Source: JAGXFP01 sp039714535
GTDB taxonomy: Bacteria > Desulfobacterota > Desulfobulbia > Desulfobulbales > JAGXFP01
NCBI GenBank assembly: GCA_039714535.1
Contig: JBDLJC010000034.1
Coordinates: forward strand, 1 to 38,151
Length of the DNA stretch: 38,151 bases
Direction: 5' to 3'
Shown: piece after piece, positions 15,505 to 22,980 of the stretch
Layout of the letters: the number at the start of each line of letters is the position of its first letter
Position numbering within the stretch: the first letter of the stretch is position 1
Position numbers and translations under genes: made by a program
The notes under the pieces: model-generated
What the model was told of the DNA's origin: nothing
The model's input: the letters and a program-made list of their open reading frames with translations, nothing else
Databases searched by the model: none

Positions 15505-17568
15505 TCACGACATTTTGGAGAAATCGCCGATTCTCAGGAAGAGGTGAGAGATGGCGGTTAACAGACCCAGGCGGTTGTCCTTGATTCGTTCATCGTCAGC
15601 CATGACCATGACGTCGTCGAAGAAGCGGTCGACCGGTTCTTTCATCCTAAGGATCACGGCCATTGCCTGCTGGTAGTCTCTGGCCTTCAACATTGGTTCT
15701 GTTTCTGTGGCCACCTCCAGAAGGGCTGCGTATAGGGCTTTTTCGGCATCTTCGTTGAGCAGGGACTTGTTAACCTTATCTTCCTGATGGTCCTTGATGA
15801 TGTTGCGGACCCGCTTGAATGAGCCGGCCAGGATGGTAAATGTCTCTTCCTTTCGCACAGCGCTCAGGGCTTCGATCCGCCGGTTGCAGTCGATGATGTC
15901 ATCGAAATCTACGGAGGTTACCGCCTCGATGGCCGAGGCCGGGATCCCTTTGGTTATCAGATCGTTAAGGTAACGGCCCCTGATGAAATTGATTACGGCG
16001 TCCAGGGTTGCTTGCTTCTCCGCGGTGACCTTGTCGCCGTAGAGCAAGATAGCCTTGGCGGCCAGTTCTTTGATTGATAGAGAGTAACCACGGTCGCTAA
16101 TGATGTGTAACAGGCCAAGTGACAAACGTCTGAGACCGTAAGGGTCGGTGGTGCCGGTCGGCTGTTTGCCGATTCCGAAACAACCGACAATGGTATCGAT
16201 ACGGTCGGCCAGCCCGACAATGGCGCCGCTGTCTGATTCGGGTAACGGGCTTCCGGCCCGGATCGGCAGGTAATGTTCGGCAATAGCCTGGGCCACTTCC
16301 GGCGGCTCTTTGTCGAGCAGGGCGTAGGCGCGTCCCATGGTACCCTGCAGGGAGGGGAATTCATTGACCAGTTCGGTCAGGAGATCTGCTTTGGCTAGTT
16401 GCGCGGCCCGTGTGGCGGAAGCGACTGCCTGTGGCGCTATCTGGCCAGCCAGCCACTCGGTCAGTTTGGTTACCCGTTCGGTTTTTTCCAACATGGTGCC
16501 GAGACCGGCTTGGAAAACTACTCCAGAGAGGTTGTCTATCCAGTCGGCCAGTTGCCGGGTCTGATCCTCCTTAAAGAAGAACAGGGCGTCTTCCAGGCGG
16601 GCTCTCAGGACTCGTTGGTGGCCTTCGACGGCCAGTTCGGTGTCCTTGGTGGCGGTGTTGTTAACTGCGATAAAATTGGGCAGTAGCGCCCCTTGCTGGT
16701 CGACAATCGCAAAATATTTCTGATGTTCGCGCATCGAGGTGATCAACACCTCCCGGGGCAGGGCCAGGAATTTTTTATCGAAGGCCCCGCAGACCGCGTG
16801 GGGTTCTTCAACCAGATTGGTGACGGTATCTATCAGTTCATCATCGGCCATTACCGCGCCGCCAGCCTGTTTGGCCGACTCGGTGATCTCCTTGGTGACG
16901 GCCTGTTTCCTCTCGGCCGGATCAGCTATAACATGGGCCTTACGAAGATTTGCCAGATAATTGCTGAAATCAGCAACCTCTTGCTCGCCAGGGGCCATGA
17001 AGCGGTGGCCTCTAGTGGCAAGCCCGCTTTTGACGTTATTTGCCTGGCAGGGGATGATCTGGTCGCCGTAACGGGCGATGATCCACTGGATGGGTCGGGC
17101 AAAGCTTACCGGGCCGGAACCCCAGCGCATTGATTTAGGGAAGGGCAGTTGGTTAATTATTTCGCGTAGCACTTCAGGAAGCAGGGTCGTAGTTTTTTCG
17201 CCCTTTTTCTCGACGACAACCATCAGGTATTCACCCTTGGGGGTTTTAGCGATCTGGATATCATCGAGGGCGATGCCCCTGGATTTGGCAAAACCAACAG
17301 CGGCCTTGGTTGGCTTGCCCTCTGCGTCGAAAGCGGCAGCCTTTGGGGGGCCCGTTACTTCTTCTCGACAGTCCTCTTGGGTTGATGACAGTTCTTCGAC
17401 GCAGATAGTGAGTCGTCTCGGTGTGGCGACAGTCTTTATGGCACCATGGCCCAGACCAAGTTCGGCAAGTCTGCCGGTCATTATCTTGTTCATATTGGCC
17501 AGGGCAGGTTGGATATATCCGGCCGGGAGTTCTTCTGTGCCTATTTCAAAAAGAAGTTCGTATTGCAT
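15505..17568 (-). CDS. glyS: Glycyl-tRNA synthetase beta subunit
   Basis: A 687-residue beta subunit of the bacterial (alpha2beta2) glycyl-tRNA synthetase. The N-terminus MQYELLFEIGTEELPAGYI is the family hallmark and sets the start at ATG 17568; an in-frame start 13 codons earlier only adds a basic, unrelated leader. The usual landmarks are present: TPRRLTI (about 45-51), LREIINQLPFPKSMRWG, the HRFMAP region, an HD-like and DKEPPEVAQAIAEHYLPI-type middle part, and the C-terminal anticodon-binding DALR-type helices. The beta subunit cannot charge tRNA alone and needs GlyQ. glyQ is not adjacent: the next gene upstream is the folE2 homologue. No T-box leader was found. Confidence 0.95.
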   Translation of the reverse strand: MQYELLFEIGTEELPAGYIQPALANMNKIMTGRLAELGLGHGAIKTVATPRRLTICVEELSSTQEDCREEVTGPPKAAAFDAEGKPTKAAVGFAKSRGIALDDIQIAKTPKGEYLMVVVEKKGEKTTTLLPEVLREIINQLPFPKSMRWGSGPVSFARPIQWIIARYGDQIIPCQANNVKSGLATRGHRFMAPGEQEVADFSNYLANLRKAHVIADPAERKQAVTKEITESAKQAGGAVMADDELIDTVTNLVEEPHAVCGAFDKKFLALPREVLITSMREHQKYFAIVDQQGALLPNFIAVNNTATKDTELAVEGHQRVLRARLEDALFFFKEDQTRQLADWIDNLSGVVFQAGLGTMLEKTERVTKLTEWLAGQIAPQAVASATRAAQLAKADLLTELVNEFPSLQGTMGRAYALLDKEPPEVAQAIAEHYLPIRAGSPLPESDSGAIVGLADRIDTIVGCFGIGKQPTGTTDPYGLRRLSLGLLHIISDRGYSLSIKELAAKAILLYGDKVTAEKQATLDAVINFIRGRYLNDLITKGIPASAIEAVTSVDFDDIIDCNRRIEALSAVRKEETFTILAGSFKRVRNIIKDHQEDKVNKSLLNEDAEKALYAALLEVATETEPMLKARDYQQAMAVILRMKEPVDRFFDDVMVMADDERIKDNRLGLLTAISHLFLRIGDFSKMS

Positions 17569-17592
17569 AACGTTGGGTGCTCTCTTTCGTGG

Positions 17593-17609
17593 GAATGCCC
17601 TAGGCATTC
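17593..17609. promoter_or_regulatory. Palindrome just upstream of glyS
   Basis: GAATGCC-CTA-GGCATTC is a 7-bp perfect inverted repeat 25 bases before the glyS start codon. It could be an operator or a leader hairpin; no factor is assigned. Confidence 0.35.
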
Positions 17610-17777
17610 ATTGTTAAGGTCTCAACTTGGTTGGCTATAGTAATCTATTGGAATAGAAAGTAATATTTCTAATATCAAAACTCATAAAATATAGAGAACC
17701 GCAGGAAATGGCCAAAAGATCTTAGGTTGACTCCTGACGCATGAATTCCCAAAACAAACGCTTGGCGTGATACTACA

Positions 17778-17825
17778 ACTTATACCGCAAGGGTTCTGTT
17801 CAATCCCCTTGCGGGGGGCATAAGT
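17778..17825. other. Hairpin between the folE2 homologue and glyS
   Basis: CCGCAAGG at 17785-17792 pairs with CCTTGCGG at 17807-17814, and outer arms ACTTAT and ATAAGT extend it to 17778-17825. It lies 41 bases after the folE2 homologue's stop. No U-tract follows on the minus strand, so it may be a processing or stability element rather than a terminator. The rest of 17569-17865 shows no gene. Confidence 0.45.
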
Positions 17826-17865
17826 TTCGTTATTTAAGACAGATATAGTGAGTCGTAAAGTTGGC

Positions 17866-18603
17866 TTATGGCCCCTCCAGCGTAGCAAAGGTGTTATAGC
17901 CAACGGCCAGATTCTTGACGGTGACCGTAAAACGGCTGATGTCCTCGTTCCTGGCCAGTTTCTTTCCAATTGCGTGGGTAATGCTTTCCACGGAAAGGGC
18001 GCGTCCGGTTGCCTCGCACGGCGCAACGGACCAGTCTAAATCATGTAGGGTTACTTCCTCAATCATTTTTATCAGATCTTCGATCCAGATGAAATGTTTA
18101 AAGGAAAAGCTGATATCGGCAATACCCCACCGGCCAAGAGAACTTGGCAGGCTGTCGTCGGCCTGGCTGGTCAGGGGCGGGTAAATTGGCACCTGAATGT
18201 TCAAGGTCAACTCATCCTTTTGCGCCAGGGAGCCGTGCATGCGGCAGGTATACTTGTTAATGCCGACCATGCCCTGCTGACCGGTCTCATTTTTGAGAAA
18301 ATAGGAGAATTCCATTTCAATGTGAGCATCCTCGGCCTGGAGGCGTTCTTTCATCTCTTCCAGAATGGTATGGAAACTTTTGATATTTATGCTGCCGTGG
18401 AAACGGTTGAGAATCTCAACGAAACGGCTCATATGGGTGCCCTTGAAGTGATGGGGCAGGTTGACATACATATTGACGGTGGCCACCGAGCTTTGGTGGT
18501 GCCGGGCCTTGTCGAGGACCTTGATCGGATATGAGATGTCCTTGACCCCCACCTTTTTGATGTTGATGCGGCGGTGGTCCGGCAGATTCTGGATGTCTTT
18601 CAT
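17866..18603 (-). CDS. FolE2/MptA-family GTP cyclohydrolase homologue with altered active site
   Basis: A 245-residue protein with the overall FolE2 pattern: KGTHMSRF at 54-61, FHTILEEM, a KYTCR strand at about 117-121, and FIWIEDLI at 171-178 with the expected Glu175. In known FolE2 enzymes, which make dihydroneopterin triphosphate for folate or queuosine, the strand after VPV carries a LCPCSK motif and is followed by a HNQR-like motif. From memory, that Cys and His ligate the metal with the Glu. Here residues 138-160 read VPIYPPLTSQADDSL and LGRWG, so both are absent. It may be a catalytically different clade, a non-catalytic paralogue, or use another ligand (Cys196 is nearby in sequence). 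It lies between a receiver gene and glyS, on the same strand. Confidence 0.75.
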   Translation of the reverse strand: MKDIQNLPDHRRINIKKVGVKDISYPIKVLDKARHHQSSVATVNMYVNLPHHFKGTHMSRFVEILNRFHGSINIKSFHTILEEMKERLQAEDAHIEMEFSYFLKNETGQQGMVGINKYTCRMHGSLAQKDELTLNIQVPIYPPLTSQADDSLPSSLGRWGIADISFSFKHFIWIEDLIKMIEEVTLHDLDWSVAPCEATGRALSVESITHAIGKKLARNEDISRFTVTVKNLAVGYNTFATLEGP

Positions 18604-18737
18604 TATCGGGATTATTGTCGGGTCTGGTGAGTGTTTAAGATTGGCGAATTTTTCAGGTCGCGGTGTGCTCGATCTGCTAACGGCAGCATTCCAACAGGAT
18701 TGTGGGAGCTGGCAGCCCAGCAGATGCCAAAGCGATG

Positions 18738-19091
18738 TCAGTCGCGGATATGGCGGGAAACTGCTTCAATAAGTTGGCTCATGTCGGCTGATTTGATAAC
18801 GAAATCGTCCGAAGCCCATGAAGAAAGATCCTGTTTGAATTCCTGATATGCCGAACTAAGAATGACCGGCATGCTTCCATCCATTTCTTTGATTTTTCTC
18901 AGCACATCGATACCGTTCATACCCGGCATGTTTATGTCGAGGATGACGAGGTTGGGTTTCAGGGTAGTCAAGATTTTCAGGGCATCTTCACCGGACATGG
19001 CCGAGTGGACCTCAAAACCTTGCTCTTCAAGTTCTTCCCGGTAGAGGAGATGAATGCTCTCTTCGTCATCGACAAGCAGTATTTTTTTCAT
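18738..19091 (-). CDS. Single-domain response regulator (CheY-like receiver)
   Basis: A 117-residue receiver domain and nothing else. The acidic pocket is Asp8-Asp9, the phosphorylatable Asp52 (LDINMPG), the Ser79 switch residue and Lys99. It therefore should accept a phosphate, but it has no output domain and must act by protein contact, as CheY- or Spo0F-like proteins do. No histidine kinase is adjacent; the nearest one is the hybrid kinase at 22.9-25.2 kb, on the same strand but five genes away. GAGGCCCCGGCAAATG precedes the start, giving only a weak ribosome site. Confidence 0.9.
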   Translation of the reverse strand: MKKILLVDDEESIHLLYREELEEQGFEVHSAMSGEDALKILTTLKPNLVILDINMPGMNGIDVLRKIKEMDGSMPVILSSAYQEFKQDLSSWASDDFVIKSADMSQLIEAVSRHIRD

Positions 19092-19274
19092 TTGCCGGGG
19101 CCTCGTTTGATTTTTTGCAGATTATTATATCTTCCGCACATGCTTTAAACAGAGAAATCATTTTAAATTTGTCGGTCTTGCAGATAGGGAACGAAGTGAG
19201 ACTTCGAAAAGCCGCGAGACGGACGGGTAGTGCCATTTAACTTGTTGATTTAATGTCGGTCAAGTCACTCGATT

Positions 19275-19290
19275 AGACTTTTCAAAGTCT
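19275..19290. other. Hairpin after galT
   Basis: AGACTTT and AAAGTCT (19275-19281 and 19284-19290) form a 7-bp inverted repeat with a 2-base loop, 19 bases past the galT stop on the minus strand. There is no T-tract after it. A second small inverted repeat, GAAGT and ACTTC, lies near 19194-19206. No gene is evident in 19092-19309. Confidence 0.35.
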
Positions 19291-19309
19291 ACGCTTATTT
19301 ACGAAGCCA

Positions 19310-20308
19310 TCAAATTTCAGCTTCCTTAAGGAATTTGGTGGCATCCTCTGGGGGGACGGGATTGATGTAAAAACCAGAACCCCATTCAAAGCCTGCGATT
19401 GATGTCAATTTGGGCATTATTTCGAAATGCCAGTGGAAATATTCCAGTGGTCCAGATCGTAATGGCGAGGTGTGCAGGACAAAATTATACGGCACGTTGG
19501 GGATGCAGGCATCCAGGCGTCGCATGACCTCCGAGAAGATTGAGGTCAAGGATGCCATCATTTTATCATTCGTGGATATGTAGGATGAGGAGTGGTGGAT
19601 GGGCAGTATCCATGTCTCAAAAGGTGAGCGGGGAGCGTAGGGTTCTATGGCGATGAAGTGCTCATTGCGGCAGACGACTCGAATGTCTTTTTTTGTTTCC
19701 TGGCGAATAATATCACAGAATATGCAGCGGTCTTTATAGCCGAAGTATTTCTTGCTGCCTTCCAGTTCCGAGACAATCATTCTGGGTAGGATCGGCAGGG
19801 CAATCAACTGGGAGTGAGAATGTTCAAGAGAGGCACCGGCGGCACGGCCGTAATTCTTGAAGATCATGGCGTATTTGAAGCGGGGATCTCGTTCCAGATC
19901 AAGTATTCTGTCGCGAAAGGCTTGGAAAACCCGGATCATTTTATCGGCGGGCAGACGGGAAAAGGAGGCATTGTGGTCCGGGGTTTCGATAATTACTTCG
20001 TGTGCGCCAATCCCGTTCATCTTGTCATAAATACCTTCGCCTTCCTTGTCCAGATTGCCTTCGATGACCAGGGCGGGATATTTATTGGGTACGACCCGCA
20101 GAGACCAGCCGGGGGTGTTTGGCTTGGGGGTCTTCCGACCGTAACTGAGAACCTCTTTGGGGGTGGTTTCTTCATTGCCGGGGCAGAGGGGGCAAAAGCC
20201 CCCCTTCGCCTGGCTATCTTCGATAATGAAATCGGTCGGTCGTTTGCCGCGTTCGGTGGAGATGATGATCCAACGCCCCAGGATCGGGTCTTTGCGGAGT
20301 TCGGGCAT
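19310..20308 (-). CDS. galT: Galactose-1-phosphate uridylyltransferase
   Basis: A 332-residue GalT of the HIT superfamily, which exchanges uridylyl between UDP-glucose and galactose-1-phosphate. The N-terminus has RKDPILGRWIIIS and the zinc-type CPLCPGNE (about residues 39-46). The active-site block GASLEHSHSQLIALP carries the nucleophilic His region. A second zinc-like pair CIFC follows, then PIHHSSSY, and YFHWHFEIMP near the C-terminus is the second HIT-fold signature. In anaerobes without galactose catabolism, members of this family often act as sugar-1-phosphate nucleotidyl or ADP transferases, so the exact substrate is less certain than the family. It is the last gene of the rpoZ-dnaJ-moaC-dksA-galT run, 5 bases after dksA. 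Confidence 0.88.
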   Translation of the reverse strand: MPELRKDPILGRWIIISTERGKRPTDFIIEDSQAKGGFCPLCPGNEETTPKEVLSYGRKTPKPNTPGWSLRVVPNKYPALVIEGNLDKEGEGIYDKMNGIGAHEVIIETPDHNASFSRLPADKMIRVFQAFRDRILDLERDPRFKYAMIFKNYGRAAGASLEHSHSQLIALPILPRMIVSELEGSKKYFGYKDRCIFCDIIRQETKKDIRVVCRNEHFIAIEPYAPRSPFETWILPIHHSSSYISTNDKMMASLTSIFSEVMRRLDACIPNVPYNFVLHTSPLRSGPLEYFHWHFEIMPKLTSIAGFEWGSGFYINPVPPEDATKFLKEAEI

Positions 20309-20313
20309 CTGGT

Positions 20314-20673
20314 CTAGGCCTTGTTTTTTTCTTCCGTTTCCTGGCGGGTTTTGCAGTCAATACAATAAGTTGTCACCGGGCGTGCTTCAAGACGCTCCGG
20401 GGCTATTGCGTCACCGCATTCTTCGCAGGTTCCATAGATGCCGTTATCAATTCGTTCAATGGCTTCCTTGATTTTACCGAGAAGCTTTCTTTCCCGATCA
20501 CGGATGCGTAACTCGAAACTGCGATCAGACTCTGCCGCAGCCCGGTCGGTTGGGTCCGGGTAGTTGTCGCTATGATCGGTCATTTCTGAAATGGTCCTGT
20601 CGGCTCCGGTGAGAAGACTTGTGCTAATCTCCTCAAGTTTTTCTTTGAAGTGAGCCAGTTGCTTCTCGTCCAT
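20314..20673 (-). CDS. dksA: DksA/TraR family RNA polymerase-binding protein
   Basis: A 119-residue DksA-type protein. A coiled coil (about residues 1-85) carries the DPTDRA tip, matching the DxxDxA motif that reaches into the RNA polymerase secondary channel. The C-terminal zinc finger is CEECG...CIDC (four Cys, about 88-112). This is the four-cysteine, zinc-bound form. With ppGpp, DksA represses rRNA promoters and activates amino-acid genes. The gene lies 28 bases after moaC and 5 bases before galT, so it is in a transcript with them. Its presence near rpoZ, whose product omega helps form a ppGpp site, is noteworthy. Confidence 0.9.
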   Translation of the reverse strand: MDEKQLAHFKEKLEEISTSLLTGADRTISEMTDHSDNYPDPTDRAAAESDRSFELRIRDRERKLLGKIKEAIERIDNGIYGTCEECGDAIAPERLEARPVTTYCIDCKTRQETEEKNKA

Positions 20674-20701
20674 TACTAGGTTCCCCCGATAAAGTGTCGT
20701 G

Positions 20702-21205
20702 TTATTTGGCTGTTATTTGGTAATGGCCGCTCTTGCCGCCGGTTTTCTCAAGGAGTCTTATCTTGTCGATAATCATCCCTTTGTCAACTGCTTTGCACAT
20801 ATCGTAGATGGTTAATGCCGCCACAGACACGCTGCTAAGGGCTTCCATCTCGACCCCGGTTTTTCCGGTTGTGCTGACTTTGGCAATTATTTTGATAGTA
20901 CAATCTTGGTCTATTTTAACGAAGTCAATCTCAACTTTGTTAATCATGATCGGATGGGCCAGAGGTATCAGATCAGGGGTCTTTTTAGCCGCCATAATGC
21001 CTGCCACTCTCGCAACACCAAGCACATCGCCTTTCGCAATTTTGCCGTCCGCCACCATCTCGTATGCTTTGGCAGACATGCTGATTTCACCACCTGCGAT
21101 TGCCACCCTTCTGGTATCCGGTTTAGAACCGACATCGACCATTCTGGCGTTGCCTTCTGCATCAAAGTGGGTCAGGCCATTGTGGGGTGTGGCGCAATCT
21201 TTCAC
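20702..21205 (-). CDS. moaC: Cyclic pyranopterin monophosphate synthase, MoaC
   Basis: A 167-residue MoaC, which converts the 3',8-cyclo-GTP made by MoaA to cyclic pyranopterin monophosphate, the first stable intermediate of molybdenum cofactor. Family landmarks are LTHFDAEGNARMVDVGSK at the N-terminus, then IPLAHPIMINKVE with the conserved His-Pro, and VEMEALSSVSVAALTIYDMCKAVDKGMII. Length is normal. No other moa or moe gene is in the window, so the pathway is scattered. The gap of 95 bases to dnaJ leaves room for its own promoter. The product is needed for molybdenum or tungsten enzymes such as formate dehydrogenase. Confidence 0.95.
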   Translation of the reverse strand: MKDCATPHNGLTHFDAEGNARMVDVGSKPDTRRVAIAGGEISMSAKAYEMVADGKIAKGDVLGVARVAGIMAAKKTPDLIPLAHPIMINKVEIDFVKIDQDCTIKIIAKVSTTGKTGVEMEALSSVSVAALTIYDMCKAVDKGMIIDKIRLLEKTGGKSGHYQITAK

Positions 21206-21300
21206 TTACTCTTCCTAGCTGTCATTACTCTGTATTAAATAATTTACCATCAGGTAAATGCAAGGGAAAAAAGCTGCTCCGAAATGTTTGACGGTGCCGT

Positions 21301-22401
21301 TCAGGCGGTTTTTCTGAAGAGCTTCTTGAAGAAACCCTCTTCTTCGTCTCCAGCTGTATCGCGCTCGATCTGGGCAAACTCTTCCATAAGTTCTTTTTGT
21401 TTTTCGGTCAGCTTGGCGGGAATAACTACCTCGACGATGGCAATCATGTCGCCATTACCGCCGCCCCGTAAACTTTTAACGCCTTGGGATCTTAAGGTGA
21501 AGCGCTGGCCGGATTGAGTTCCAGCTGGAATCTTAAGAACTTGTTCGCCATTAATTGTGGGCAGCGAGGGAGCACAACCTAGCGTAGCCTGGGAAATGGA
21601 GATCGGCAGTTTAAGGTATATGTTGTTGCCGTCTCTTTTAAAGTAATCGTGTTCTTCCACATACAGAAATACGTAGAGATCTCCCGCTTGGCCGTTGCGC
21701 CGTCCGCCTTCACCTTCGCCGGTTAGACGCATCCTTGAGCCGTTATCCACTCCGGCCGGAATCTTGAGCGAGACCTTTTTCTTTTTGCTCAGAAGGCCGT
21801 TGCCGTCGCAGTCGGCGCAGGGCTCTTTAATAACTTCCCCTTCACCTCGGCAGACATGGCAGGTTGTACTGACACTGAAGAATCCTTGGCTGCGGATTGT
21901 CTGACCGCGGCCTTTGCAGGTGGGGCAGGTTTCCGGCTTATAGCCAGGACGGCTGCCGGTACCCTCACAGGTCCAGCAGGTATCCGGTTTGTTTATTTCA
22001 ATCTCTTTTTCGACGCCATGGACAGCTTCCATAAAAGAAATAGTCAGGTCATAACGGAGATCGGCGCCCTGAATAGGGCCGCCCGGGGCCTGCTCCCTTT
22101 GGCTACCGAAACCGAATAGATCGCCGAAATGGGAGAATATATCGTTGATGTCACTCGGCCCCCCTCCGAAGCCGCTGCTGTTTAACCCCTCGACTCCATA
22201 ACGATCATATATTTTTCGTTTTTCCAGGTCGCCCAGGACTTCGTAGGCCTCGGCAGCATCTTTGAATTTTTCTTCGGCTTCTTTATCGCCCTGGTTACGG
22301 TCAGGGTGATACCTCATGGCCACCTTGCGATATGCTTTTTTAATCTCAGCAGCCGTGGCTGATTCGGAAATTCCGAGTATTTGGTAATATTCTGCTGGCA
22401 T
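21301..22401 (-). CDS. dnaJ: Chaperone protein DnaJ
   Basis: A 366-residue type I J-protein, co-chaperone that delivers substrates to DnaK and stimulates its ATPase. The J domain is at 1-70 with His32-Pro33-Asp34. A short Gly/Phe region follows (about 74-110). Four CxxCxGxG zinc repeats are present (CWTCEGTG, CPTCKGRG, CHVCRGEG, CADCDGNG). The C-terminal substrate-binding domains end with a charged tail. Length is slightly shorter than the usual 370-380. dnaK and grpE are not in the window, so this may be a second J-protein or dnaK lies elsewhere. It follows rpoZ by 12 bases, implying co-transcription with it. Confidence 0.95.
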   Translation of the reverse strand: MPAEYYQILGISESATAAEIKKAYRKVAMRYHPDRNQGDKEAEEKFKDAAEAYEVLGDLEKRKIYDRYGVEGLNSSGFGGGPSDINDIFSHFGDLFGFGSQREQAPGGPIQGADLRYDLTISFMEAVHGVEKEIEINKPDTCWTCEGTGSRPGYKPETCPTCKGRGQTIRSQGFFSVSTTCHVCRGEGEVIKEPCADCDGNGLLSKKKKVSLKIPAGVDNGSRMRLTGEGEGGRRNGQAGDLYVFLYVEEHDYFKRDGNNIYLKLPISISQATLGCAPSLPTINGEQVLKIPAGTQSGQRFTLRSQGVKSLRGGGNGDMIAIVEVVIPAKLTEKQKELMEEFAQIERDTAGDEEEGFFKKLFRKTA

Positions 22402-22413
22402 TGGTGTTATCTA

Positions 22414-22686
22414 TCAGACTTGATTGGCGGCAGTGGCGTCTGCCTCGGGTGATTGAACCTCAATCTCTTCGACGGCTTCGGCTCCGAGTTCAGCAAGGTT
22501 CTCAAAGGTGACTTCTCCTGCGGCAATCTCCCGCAAGCTCATAACGTGTTCCTTATTTTTACCTTTGGTCAGGAATGGTTTACCTTTGCGGTGTTGCTTT
22601 AATCTGGCTACAGCAAGGTGGATAAGGGCGAACCGGTTTTCGTTGCCCACTTTGGAAAGACAATCTTCAACTGTAATTCTAGCCAT
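22414..22686 (-). CDS. rpoZ: RNA polymerase omega subunit
   Basis: A 90-residue omega subunit. The N-terminus MARITVEDCLSKVGNENRFALIHLAVARLKQ is typical, with the ENRFALI helix that wraps the beta-prime C-terminus. Residues 1-65 match the family; the acidic tail after that varies. It stabilises the polymerase and forms part of one ppGpp-binding site. It is the first gene of the minus-strand run leading to galT, with a promoter-like sequence upstream. The 294 bases before it (22687-22980) hold no other gene. Confidence 0.95.
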   Translation of the reverse strand: MARITVEDCLSKVGNENRFALIHLAVARLKQHRKGKPFLTKGKNKEHVMSLREIAAGEVTFENLAELGAEAVEEIEVQSPEADATAANQV

Positions 22687-22747
22687 CTCTGAACATCTCC
22701 TTCTGGATAGTGCTATCTGATACTACTCTAATAAAGGTGAACAATGA

Positions 22748-22775
22748 ATTCTACTCCATAATGTATTTTTGACAA
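22748..22775 (-). promoter_or_regulatory. Candidate sigma70 promoter of rpoZ-dnaJ
   Basis: On the minus strand TTGTCA (22775-22770) and TAGAAT (22753-22748) are separated by 16 bases. Transcription would start near 22741, leaving a leader of about 55 bases before the rpoZ ATG. Confidence 0.45.
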
Positions 22776-22980
22776 TCGATTTTTTTGGACCAGGAATTGT
22801 TGCCGACTATTACGTAGGTTTATTTTCTTTATCGTTAGTTGCAAGCTATCTTGCCTGCCAGCCAGGGAGAGGGCTGTTGAAAGAAGTAATGGTGAGTGGG
22901 TTATGGTTTGCTCCGGTTCGGATTGTCTAAATCGTTATTCTACGTGGTGGCGGAAAAACAACTAGCTGGTGCCGGGTGGT

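Noticed and set aside
17785..17815. tRNA-like element with a TTC-like loop upstream of glyS
   Set aside because: Only one hairpin arm pair is present; there is no acceptor stem, anticodon arm or D arm, so it is listed as a plain hairpin.
17569..17865. T-box leader of glyS
   Set aside because: No T-box core sequence or terminator/antiterminator pair was found on the minus strand.
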